Part shown: positions 1 through 7,295 of the stretch, piece by piece
Layout: each line of letters opens with the position of its first letter
Numbering within the stretch: position 1 is the first letter of the stretch
NCBI GenBank assembly: GCA_036495685.1
Contig: DASXMJ010000052.1
Coordinates: 22,680 to 86,679, forward strand
Source of the DNA: Candidatus Binataceae bacterium
Lineage (GTDB): Bacteria > Desulfobacterota > Binatia > Binatales > Binataceae
DNA: 64,000 nucleotides
Direction of reading: 5' to 3'
Notes under the pieces: generated by a model
Told to the model about the DNA's origin: nothing
What the model saw: the letters and a program-made list of their open reading frames with translations, nothing else
The model's database searches: none
Translations under genes and position numbers: made by a program

Positions 1-306
1 TTCGCCGACATGGCTACGCGAATCGAAGCCTCTTGGGTGTTAATTTGCCGCGCTGCTGCGTTGAAGGATGCCGGCCGACCGTTTGCGCGCGAAGCCGCGA
101 TGGCCAAGCTGTTCGCTTCCGAGACCGCGATGTGGACGACCATCAAGGCGGTACAGATTCACGGTGGCTACGGCTACGTCACCGACTTTCCGGTCGAACG
201 CTACATGCGCGATGCCAAGCTCACCGAGATAGGCGAGGGAACCAGCGAAGTGCAGCGAATGATCATCGCGAAGTCGCTATTGCGCGAGGGATACTTGCCC
301 GCTTAG
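1..306 (+). CDS. Acyl-CoA dehydrogenase, C-terminal fragment (cut by window edge)
   Basis: This is the last roughly 100 residues of an acyl-CoA dehydrogenase; the 5' part lies outside the window. Established: these FAD enzymes introduce the alpha,beta double bond into acyl-CoA thioesters. Seen: the C-terminal helical-domain signature, with QIHGGYGY followed by [11 protein letters not shown] and then [11 protein letters not shown], which are hallmark blocks of the family's substrate/FAD end. The reading frame is open from base 1 to a TAG stop. Substrate chain length cannot be judged from this fragment. It fits the lipid and aromatic catabolism theme of the following 16 kb. The next gene is on the opposite strand, so this is the end of a plus-strand unit. 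Confidence 0.93.
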   Translation, partial: FADMATRIEASWVLICRAAALKDAGRPFAREAAMAKLFASETAMWTTIKAVQIHGGYGYVTDFPVERYMRDAKLTEIGEGTSEVQRMIIAKSLLREGYLPA

Positions 307-492
307 CGCTCAATTTCCCCTTCGCTTAGGGAGCGCCCCGGCTTTGGCGGTGGCGATACGAGATCACAGTTGTTCCGAGTCGGTAGGAAACGACCGGTTC
401 CGGCCCGCAGCCGATCCCGGATGGGCTGTCGGTCATCAAAGCTCTCCCTCGATCCGCGACTATTTTGCCGAAGCGAACCTAAACCTTTAGCT

Positions 493-2226
493 TTACATCG
501 CCCCACCCAATCCGGATGATTCAAGGCGTGCGAATTTTTGCAGCGAAGATTGATCCGGAAGGTCAAGCTTAAGGCGCAGTTCCCGAAGCGAAGCCTTCAG
601 CGCCGACGCGCTGGCGTCCAGCCGCTCGCTCATCTCCTTAGTACTGGCGCCTTTGCGTAACAGCATCAGTAACTCGGCCTGTCGCGCGCTGAGCCGGTAG
701 CGGCTGCTTAGCCGCTGCCGTAACAAAGTTTCAGTTTCTCCGAGCTCAATCAGAACCGTGAAGTGCCCGTTGTTTTCGCCCGAATCGCTGAGGAAGCCCC
801 GCAGGCGGAGGATGGCGCCGGAGCGATGTGCATACATCCTTACCACCGGTTGGTCGGCGCCGATGGAAAGCTCGTCTCGACTTCCAAAAATCGCCCGAAG
901 CTCGCGCGCTATATGGCTCAACGCTTCCGCGAACCCGCGGTTGGCAGAAATCCCTGCTCCCCGGTTGTCGTAGATCGCAAATTGTCGGAACAGTGCCTTC
1001 GCCGCTCCGTTGAGCGACAACACTTTCCCTCTCCAATTCATTACTACAACGCCGGTGGGAACGTCGCGGAACGGCGCAAATGCATCGCCATCCGATAAAT
1101 ATGGAGCAACCACACTGGCTGTGCCGATCCCCTGCGCTACGTCGGGGGCGACCGCCTGAAGAAAGTCAATGTCGTCCCGGCCAAAGGGCTTCATCTTTTC
1201 GCTGCGAAAAATGGGGTAGTAACCCAGGAACCCTCCGTGCTGGTCGCGCAATAATGTTAACAGGCCATGGTGCATTCCCATCGAGCGAAAAAATTCGTTG
1301 TAGCCTTCCGAGCGATAGTAGTTGGGGCGCACAATCTCGTCGTGGCGCAGCACGGTCCGCGGGTTTTCCGGCAATAGTGAAGGTGGACGAAAGCCGCTGA
1401 TTTCTGGGCTGGCGTCGAGCAGATACCTTTGCATGTGGTTAAACCAGCGCTCGAAATTGAAGTCGCGGACAATCCAGCGCGGGCCCTGGCCGGAATAGGC
1501 CACAAGGCCGGGACTGGCTTCGTCGTACGGTACCGCGTCGCGAACAATATCAAACAGGGTATACACGAAGGGCTGGAGTGGCAGCCCGGAACTAGCCAGT
1601 CGTTTTATCCGCGCCCTCGCCTGACGCTTGTGCTCGAAGTCATTCAGGGAAGGCTGGGGAATGGCCAATTCCTTGTGCCCAGCGATCGTGTCTTCAGAAA
1701 ATCGACGGCTTCGCGCAACACCAGCGGGAGGAGAGGGTCTGGTCGCGCCGAGCCTGGTCAACAGTCGTCGGCAGTGACGCTGGCTGAAGGCTATCCCGAG
1801 GTTGCCCCGAAGATGCTTGGTCAGCAGGGCCGCGGTCCAGTACGGCTGTGTCAATCCCCGAACAATTGGCGGGCGTCTGACCGCAGCGGCCACGAGCTTC
1901 CACTGTTCGTCGGTCAGTTTGGACGTTTGGTAGTTGTGCGCGCGAACCCCCAACGCACTGCCACCAAAAGTGCGCGCGCGCTTGGCCCATCGCTGGACAG
2001 TACGCAGAGAAGCCTTCGCTTGGTGCTCGATCTGGCGTACATCGGTACGCTGAAGAAGCAGCACGACTGCTTCAAGCTTCCTTCTGAAGGCCGCGTCTAG
2101 CGGTTGTGCGCACAGACCCTGAAGTTCAAACGCCAGGTGTTCGTCGGAGGAAAGCCCGCGAGCACCACTCTGTGGTCTTGCGGCAGGATGGTCGCCGACG
2201 CCGTGACATCTGGAAGTCCGCGACAC
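493..2226 (-). CDS. LuxR-family regulator with N-terminal IS630-transposase-like DNA-binding region
   Basis: A 577-residue regulator of unusual build. Residues about 35-165 read like the N-terminal half of an IS630-family transposase: a helix-turn-helix (SLRTVQRWAKRAR), then a winged-helix stretch (KLTDEQW, YWTAALLTKHLR, SQRHCRRLLTRLG). The DDE catalytic part is absent. Residues about 200-370 resemble the GAF-like sensory region of large LuxR regulators (YPIFRSEKMKPF, DDIDFLQAVAP), followed by a short PAS-like stretch (GVVVMNWRGKVLSLNG). The end is a LuxR/GerE helix-turn-helix (LSARQAELLMLLRKGAS then STKEMSERLDASASALK). The GTG start is supported by GGGAGG nine bases upstream. Inferred: a transcription factor with two DNA-binding ends, or one where the transposon part now serves another role. 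Target genes are unknown; the amidohydrolase/Rieske genes start divergently 450 bases away. Confidence 0.8.
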   Translation of the reverse strand: MSRTSRCHGVGDHPAARPQSGARGLSSDEHLAFELQGLCAQPLDAAFRRKLEAVVLLLQRTDVRQIEHQAKASLRTVQRWAKRARTFGGSALGVRAHNYQTSKLTDEQWKLVAAAVRRPPIVRGLTQPYWTAALLTKHLRGNLGIAFSQRHCRRLLTRLGATRPSPPAGVARSRRFSEDTIAGHKELAIPQPSLNDFEHKRQARARIKRLASSGLPLQPFVYTLFDIVRDAVPYDEASPGLVAYSGQGPRWIVRDFNFERWFNHMQRYLLDASPEISGFRPPSLLPENPRTVLRHDEIVRPNYYRSEGYNEFFRSMGMHHGLLTLLRDQHGGFLGYYPIFRSEKMKPFGRDDIDFLQAVAPDVAQGIGTASVVAPYLSDGDAFAPFRDVPTGVVVMNWRGKVLSLNGAAKALFRQFAIYDNRGAGISANRGFAEALSHIARELRAIFGSRDELSIGADQPVVRMYAHRSGAILRLRGFLSDSGENNGHFTVLIELGETETLLRQRLSSRYRLSARQAELLMLLRKGASTKEMSERLDASASALKASLRELRLKLDLPDQSSLQKFARLESSGLGGAM

Positions 2227-2680
2227 TTTCGTGTCCTCCCTGCTAAGGCTATTTCATACGCCGCACATTCTCGCTAATGCAACACCGACTGGGACCTGCG
2301 CCTAGGATTCAATGGCTGCGAAGCATCGGTCTGATTAAACATTCAAGCGCACGATGGAGACAATAAGTGAACAATTGCAATCCGCCAAGGCGAGCTCCCT
2401 CGTAGTTGAGGATAGGCTATTTTGCTCGAGACCTTGCCGTGGCCAACTTACCGATTCCAACCCGGACGCGCGATGTATCTGATGCTTCACGAAGGTGGCT
2501 ACGAGCGCAGCGGCGGTGAATATCGCCCTCTATATCGAGGCATGGCAGGATTTGACTAGACCTCTATCTGGCCAGCCGCCAGCGCCCCTATTCCGGGACC
2601 GCCCGTATGAGGCCCAGCCAACCGGTGACTTGCTCAAGGTGTCTGGGCCGAGTCTCTAAAGTTCAATCGGAGGAGAGATC
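2227..2680. other. Intergenic region between divergent regulator and amidohydrolase genes
   Basis: A 454-base gap that should hold the promoters of the divergent regulator and of the amidohydrolase-Rieske genes. I see no convincing tRNA, repeat or terminator. A short open stretch on the plus strand at 2416-2559 ends in a stop and reads protein-like (RFQPGRAMYLMLHEGG, then EYRPLYRGMAGFD). It could be the 3' end of a decayed gene, but I do not recognise its family. The last bases hold GGAGGAGAG, the ribosome-binding site of the following gene. Confidence 0.4.
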
Positions 2681-3814
2681 GTGCCAGTCATCGATGTCGA
2701 CAGCCACGTGACGGTCACCAAGAGACTTGAGGGAACTCCATTCAGGGTTGACATTCTTCCAGACGGGGGACACGGGTTCGAGTTCAACAAAGCCGGCTTG
2801 AGGTTCACGCCTCCAGGCGGAAAGATCCCGAGGTCCGGCAAAGAGCCGATTTCGGTGCAGTCCTTTTGGGATCTCAACCGTCGCCTCGAGGATCTTGATC
2901 GCGACGGGATCGACAGACAGGTGCTTATCTTTCACACCGCCCACGTCTTTTACGGAGCTGAGAGCCGCACCGCGATCGAAGCAGCACAAAAATACGACGA
3001 TGGTCTGGCCGAAATGATTGCGACCTGCAAAGCACCGTCGCGCTACCTCGGCGCGGCACCGGTCCCGCTGCAGGATCCGCAGGCGGCGGCAGATGAAGCC
3101 GAGCGCGCAGTCAAGGACCTTCACATGGCGGTGGTCGTGATTGGCACGAACGTACGCGGCCGAAATCTGGACCTGCCCGAGTTCCGGCCATTTTTTGCCC
3201 GTATCAGTGAGTTGAACGTTCCTCTCATAGTCCATTCCGACGGCTTAACCTCGTTTCAAACCCACCCCGCCGCGGGCGATCGCACCGGCTGGTCCAATCG
3301 TGGAGTATTTGCCTCGGGCGGTCGCGACCGCTCGGAGGGCCTAGAGCAGGGGTCGGAATATCCGATCTGGTGGATACTAACTCATCCGTTCGAGCACATA
3401 ATCGCCATCGCGCGGATCATCTACGGCGGGCTGCTTGATCTCTACCCCAATCTCAAATTCATTTTCGAAGAGGGCAACGTCGGCTATGCGCTCTATCTGT
3501 TCGACCGGCTCGAGGAGGGCTGGGAGTTCGGTGAATTCATACATGGCCCACGAGTGCACTTGGGCGGGCCGAAGAAGCATCCGCTGGAGTACCTGGAGAA
3601 TTTCCACTGGGCGGTCGAGTCGGAAGATTCCCTGATCGGACAGGCGATTAAACGATGGGGCGCCGAGCGCATCCTCTTCAGCTCTGACTACCCACACACG
3701 GATACCGCTTGGCCGGAGAGCGTGGCGGGGATGAAAAAAGCGCTCACCGGCTTTTCCGCCGGTGACCAAGAGAAGGTGATGAGCGAAAACGCCGCTAGAC
3801 TACTGCACCTGTGA
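2681..3814 (+). CDS. Amidohydrolase-2 family metal-dependent hydrolase or decarboxylase
   Basis: A 377-residue TIM-barrel amidohydrolase of the amidohydrolase-2 (ACMSD-like) group, whose members hydrolyse or decarboxylate ring-derived acids. Seen: DVDSH at the N-terminus where the metal-binding motif sits, VHSDG and THPFEHI as later histidine positions, and the family-typical SSDYPHTD near the C-terminus supplying the catalytic aspartate. The first strand has DSH rather than a classical HxH, as in many members of this subgroup. The GTG start is preceded by GGAGGAG at good spacing. It is followed after 92 bases by Rieske oxygenase genes on the same strand, so it may process the product of that oxygenase. 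The exact substrate cannot be inferred. Confidence 0.85.
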   Translation: MPVIDVDSHVTVTKRLEGTPFRVDILPDGGHGFEFNKAGLRFTPPGGKIPRSGKEPISVQSFWDLNRRLEDLDRDGIDRQVLIFHTAHVFYGAESRTAIEAAQKYDDGLAEMIATCKAPSRYLGAAPVPLQDPQAAADEAERAVKDLHMAVVVIGTNVRGRNLDLPEFRPFFARISELNVPLIVHSDGLTSFQTHPAAGDRTGWSNRGVFASGGRDRSEGLEQGSEYPIWWILTHPFEHIIAIARIIYGGLLDLYPNLKFIFEEGNVGYALYLFDRLEEGWEFGEFIHGPRVHLGGPKKHPLEYLENFHWAVESEDSLIGQAIKRWGAERILFSSDYPHTDTAWPESVAGMKKALTGFSAGDQEKVMSENAARLLHL

Positions 3815-3906
3815 TAGTTCCGAGGGCTCTGAGGCGCTCCACACAAGGTCCGATCACGAGGTCCTAGAGACCAAATCAAAAACCCGGAACACTTCCGGAG
3901 GACAGG

Positions 3907-5169
3907 ATGAACCAAACAGCGAACCCCGCGCAGACTAAGAAACTAGTCCGTTTCCCACGGGAAGATGGCTCGCGGATTCCTTACGAGGTCTATAGCTCGC
4001 TGGAAGTCTACCGGCTGGAGCAGGAGAGGATTTTCCGCGGTCCGATTTGGAGCTTCGTTGCGATGGAGGCCGAAATTCCGCATCCTAACGATTTCAAGAG
4101 CACCTTCGTCGGCGATACCCCGGTGGTCGTTGCGCGCGACGGAGGCGGGCTTTTGTCGGCGTGGGTCAATCGGTGCGCCCATCGCGGCGCAATGGTCTGC
4201 CGGGCGGCCCGTGGTAACGCGCGGAGCTTCACCTGCGCTTACCATCAGTGGACCTACGACTGCCGCGGGAATCTGCGCGGCGTGCCGTTCCGCAACGGAC
4301 TTAAGGGGATAGGCGGGATGCCTGCGGACTTCGATCCAGAGCAACATGGCCTGGAGCAATTGCGAGTCGATGGCTACCGCGGCCTGATCTTCGCAACTTT
4401 CAGCGACCGTTCACCCTCCCTCGCGGACTATCTCGGCCCGCAGATGTGCCAGCGGCTTGACCGAATTTTTCACAAGCCGACTACCTATCTGGGCTGTACC
4501 CGCCAATATTCGAAGTCAAACTGGAAGCTCTATACCGAGAACGTGCGCGATCCTTATCACGCGTCGCTTCTGCATCCATTTTTCAGCACCTTCAACCTCG
4601 TGAGAGCGTCGACGCGAATCGAACACATTTTCGACGACGGTGGTCTACACCACTGCGTAATGCTTTTCCAAACCGAAGACACCAGCGGCGGCGCCGCCTA
4701 TGCGGAAAGCAAGATTGAGTCATTCAAGGAAGGACTGAGGCTCGAGGATTCGTCTATTTTGGCGAATGTCAGAGAATTCCAGGAGGAAGCGAACTTTCAG
4801 ATCCAGTCCATCTTTCCGCAACTTGTAGTCCAGCAGATCCAGAACAGTCTGGCGGTAAGACAGCTCTTGCCAAAAGGGCCACAGAGCTTCGAATTGATCT
4901 TCAACTTCTTCGGTTATTCTGACGACACCCCCGAGATGATCCAGCATCGAATCAAAGAGGCCAATCTGGTAGGCCCGGCCGGGTTGATCTCGATGGAAGA
5001 CACTTTTGCAACCGAGCTGGTGCAATTTGGGACGGCCGGCGCTGGCGGTGCGCTCTCGGTTGCTGACCTGGGCCGCGACGCTTCGGACACCGAAAACGCA
5101 GGGTCCGTGATTTCGGAAGAACCGGTGCGGAGGTTTTGGCGCGCTTACCAGGAGGTCATGGGCTTATGA
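3907..5169 (+). CDS. Aromatic ring-hydroxylating dioxygenase, alpha subunit (Rieske)
   Basis: A 420-residue large subunit of a Rieske non-heme iron oxygenase, which places hydroxyls on aromatic rings using electrons from a reductase chain. Seen: the Rieske 2Fe-2S ligands as CAHRG and CAYHQWTYD about 20 residues apart (residues about 88-117), and the mononuclear iron site ENVRDPYHASLLH (residues about 215-227) with the bridging aspartate and two histidines. The length is normal. The ATG follows CCGGAGGACAGG. The stop overlaps the start of the beta subunit (ATGA), so the two are translationally coupled. No ferredoxin or reductase gene is adjacent, so these must come from elsewhere. Confidence 0.94.
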   Translation: MNQTANPAQTKKLVRFPREDGSRIPYEVYSSLEVYRLEQERIFRGPIWSFVAMEAEIPHPNDFKSTFVGDTPVVVARDGGGLLSAWVNRCAHRGAMVCRAARGNARSFTCAYHQWTYDCRGNLRGVPFRNGLKGIGGMPADFDPEQHGLEQLRVDGYRGLIFATFSDRSPSLADYLGPQMCQRLDRIFHKPTTYLGCTRQYSKSNWKLYTENVRDPYHASLLHPFFSTFNLVRASTRIEHIFDDGGLHHCVMLFQTEDTSGGAAYAESKIESFKEGLRLEDSSILANVREFQEEANFQIQSIFPQLVVQQIQNSLAVRQLLPKGPQSFELIFNFFGYSDDTPEMIQHRIKEANLVGPAGLISMEDTFATELVQFGTAGAGGALSVADLGRDASDTENAGSVISEEPVRRFWRAYQEVMGL

Positions 5170-5678
5170 ACATGAATGAAGACGGCGTCCTCGCTGAAAC
5201 GACCCTCGCGGATATAGTTCTCTGGCACGATCTGCACCGGCTGCAGGAACGCTACGTCAGCGTCATCGATACCGACCGCCTCGAGGAATGGCCGGATCTG
5301 TTCACCGAGGACTCCGTTTACGAAATCGTTCCTAAAGAGAACGCCGATCGCGGCTTGCCGATGGGGATCATGCACTGCTTTGGCCGCCCGATGTTGCGCG
5401 ACCGGGTTATCTCGCTGCGCAAGGCTAACGTCTTCGAGCCGCACACTTACCGGCATATGACTTCCGGATTGGAATTCACCCAGATCGACATGCGGACGAT
5501 CGACATGCAGTCGAACTATGTAGTCGTGCAGACCTTGACCGATGGAGAGTCGCGCGTATTCCAGGCCGGGCGGTACTTCGACCGGGTCGTGCGCACCGCA
5601 AGCGGGTGGCGTTATCAACGCAAGAGAGCAGTTTACGATACTTCACGGGTCCAGACTCTACTGGTTACTCCGGTCTGA
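5166..5678 (+). CDS. Aromatic ring-hydroxylating dioxygenase, beta subunit
   Basis: A 170-residue small subunit of the Rieske oxygenase, an NTF2/SnoaL-fold protein that packs against the alpha subunits. Seen: family-like text such as LYTED-type FTEDSVYEIVPKEN, RHMTSGLEF and a C-terminal RKRAVYDTSR, and direct linkage to the alpha gene. I chose the ATG at 5166 because it overlaps the alpha stop as ATGA; a longer frame starting at 5136 would lie inside the alpha gene. It carries no catalytic iron site, as expected. The substrate is unknown. Confidence 0.9.
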   Translation: MNMNEDGVLAETTLADIVLWHDLHRLQERYVSVIDTDRLEEWPDLFTEDSVYEIVPKENADRGLPMGIMHCFGRPMLRDRVISLRKANVFEPHTYRHMTSGLEFTQIDMRTIDMQSNYVVVQTLTDGESRVFQAGRYFDRVVRTASGWRYQRKRAVYDTSRVQTLLVTPV

Positions 5679-5706
5679 GGGAGTGCCCGACGCGCAGATC
5701 AAACCA

Positions 5707-6420
5707 TCAGGATTCCAGCAGATCTGCGCGGATCGCTTCGAGGTGCGAGGACTCGATTCCCAGCACTTCGTGCATGAACGCGTCGATGCCGCCCATCTCG
5801 TCGATGGTTTCGAATACCGGAGCGAGCTGCTTCGGGGTCAGCAGGTCGTTCGGAAAGGTGGTATTGCTCTCGAGGAAGTCGGCAACGACCTGATCGCGGT
5901 CGACGCCCAGTACCTCCAGAAGCATCACGGCGCCGACCCCGGTGCGGTCGCGGCCCGCGGAACAGTGAAACAGCACGGGGTAAATGTTGCCCTCCGCCAG
6001 CAGTTTGAAGAAGCGTTGCCAGTCCTCACGAAACTGCATCACCAGTTCGAGGTGTGCGCGTCCCGGCTCACTACTGCGTCGCGTATAACCGTGTTCACTA
6101 AACCATTGATCACCGATCGGAATGTGCTCCCATCGAACCCCGTCGCGCATCACGCGCGCGGGCGGCCCGATGTGCTTGACCTCCATTCGGCTCTGCAACG
6201 TAATCAGAGTCTTGAGCTGCAGGGTCTGGAGGGGGCTCCCGAGCGGAACCTCCGCCAGATGTGAAGAACGGTAGACATGGTTGCGTCGAACGCGTTTTCC
6301 ATCCCTCACCGGATGACCGCCTAGATCGCGAAAATTTCGAGCGGCCAGCGTGCGCAGAAGGTCGAAGTCGACGACGACTTCGCGCTTGCGCGAGTCCGGT
6401 GTATCACTGCTTTGGGACAA
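5707..6420 (-). CDS. Tyrosine-specific protein phosphatase family protein
   Basis: About 237 residues, a dual-specificity/tyrosine phosphatase of the bacterial Y_phosphatase3 type. Seen: the N-terminal block NFRDLGGH, the general region YRSSHLAEV, and the P-loop HCSAGRDRTG with catalytic cysteine and arginine, in the usual order for the family. The frame is open back to 6489, but only a TTG at 6420 has a good ribosome-binding site (AGGAAA seven bases before), so I prefer it; the start is uncertain. It faces the Rieske genes tail to tail. Inferred: dephosphorylates phosphotyrosine or phosphoinositide-like substrates, target unknown. Confidence 0.85.
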   Translation of the reverse strand: MSQSSDTPDSRKREVVVDFDLLRTLAARNFRDLGGHPVRDGKRVRRNHVYRSSHLAEVPLGSPLQTLQLKTLITLQSRMEVKHIGPPARVMRDGVRWEHIPIGDQWFSEHGYTRRSSEPGRAHLELVMQFREDWQRFFKLLAEGNIYPVLFHCSAGRDRTGVGAVMLLEVLGVDRDQVVADFLESNTTFPNDLLTPKQLAPVFETIDEMGGIDAFMHEVLGIESSHLEAIRADLLES

Positions 6421-6541
6421 GGGGGGATTTCCTGATCGGCATCTTACTCGTCGTGGAGAAAGCACGAAAGCCGATCGGGTAGTCTCCAAATTTGAGAGCT
6501 TAGGTCCTTAAAAGAATTGATTGATGCAATAGGAGGAGAAT

Positions 6542-7007
6542 ATGCCTGGCAATCCGCTTGATGATCGGCATGCTGCAAATAGGGCGAGCGTCCGTCGTCA
6601 GTTCGAAGAGCTGTGGAACAACGGTCGGGTTGAAATGATCGGCGCGCTCTTCGATAAGGACTTCATGAATTTCGGTAAGCAACATCAGGGATGGGCATGC
6701 GCTGGTCAAGCACATCGTCGGCGTGTGGCGCGCGGCGTTCCCTGACCTGCGCTTCGTGGTGGATTTGATGGTCACGGAAGGCGATTTGGTTATGTGCGAA
6801 GTGACCTGTCGAGGAACGCATATGGGGACCTTCCAACTTATTCCGCCTCTGGAAGGACCCAGTTTGCCCCCGAACGGTAAGACCTTCAAAGTCAAACACA
6901 TTCATCGCTTTCGCCTAAGGGACGGGAAAGTCATTGAGCACTTCGCCGTGCGAGACGACCTAGGTATGTTCCAACAGCTCGGCCATCTCAGCGCTCTAGC
7001 CGGGTAG
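6542..7007 (+). pseudogene. SnoaL-like polyketide-cyclase/ester-cyclase family gene, frameshifted
   Basis: Two overlapping frames together make one NTF2-fold SnoaL-like protein. The first (from ATG 6542, with AGGAGG upstream) gives the N-terminal helix and FEELWNNGRVEMI...FDKDFMNFG. The second, read from about 6693, gives GHALVKHIVGVWRAAFPDLRF and continues through FRLRDGKVIEHF to DDLGMFQQLG, the family's usual C-terminus. The switch needs a one-base change between about 6676 and 6693. Joined, the length is normal (about 155 residues). It is either a real frameshift or a sequencing/assembly error. These proteins are often small hydrolases or cyclases of unknown substrate. Confidence 0.75.
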
Positions 7008-7130
7008 AGTCTGTCAAATTGGGACACCGCGGCCGATCGGCAACAGCTTGGCTCTCCGTTAATCGAAAAAAGCTTTCCCCAACGCGCGAACCTAAAGAGA
7101 ATCGAACCCACGGGAGATTTATCAGCAAAG

Positions 7131-7295
7131 ATGAACTGGTTTTTGCGTCGTGGTTTCGAAGCGGTGACCATCGAAGATTTTACCACCTCGCGGCTGTCGC
7201 CGAGCGCCCTTCCCTCCGCTTTGCTCAAACGAAATTGTCTGCCTGGTGGCCGCGAAGTTCCAACCTCGGCATCCAGCGCCGGGTCGACTACCTAG
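7131..7295 (+). pseudogene. Possible remnant of a TetR-family regulator N-terminus
   Basis: A 54-codon open stretch contains FLRRGFEAVTIEDF, which closely follows the first helix-turn-helix of TetR repressors (usual form: FxxRGFEAVTxEDIA). It then loses the recognition-helix pattern and runs into the 3' end of the ABC transporter gene on the other strand. No ligand-binding domain follows. I read it as a decayed fragment; a chance resemblance is possible because the match covers only about 15 residues. Confidence 0.35.

Noticed and set aside
1429..2100. A 223-codon open frame on the plus strand
   Set aside because: It is the reverse of the LuxR-type regulator gene; the minus-strand frame has clear motifs and a ribosome-binding site.
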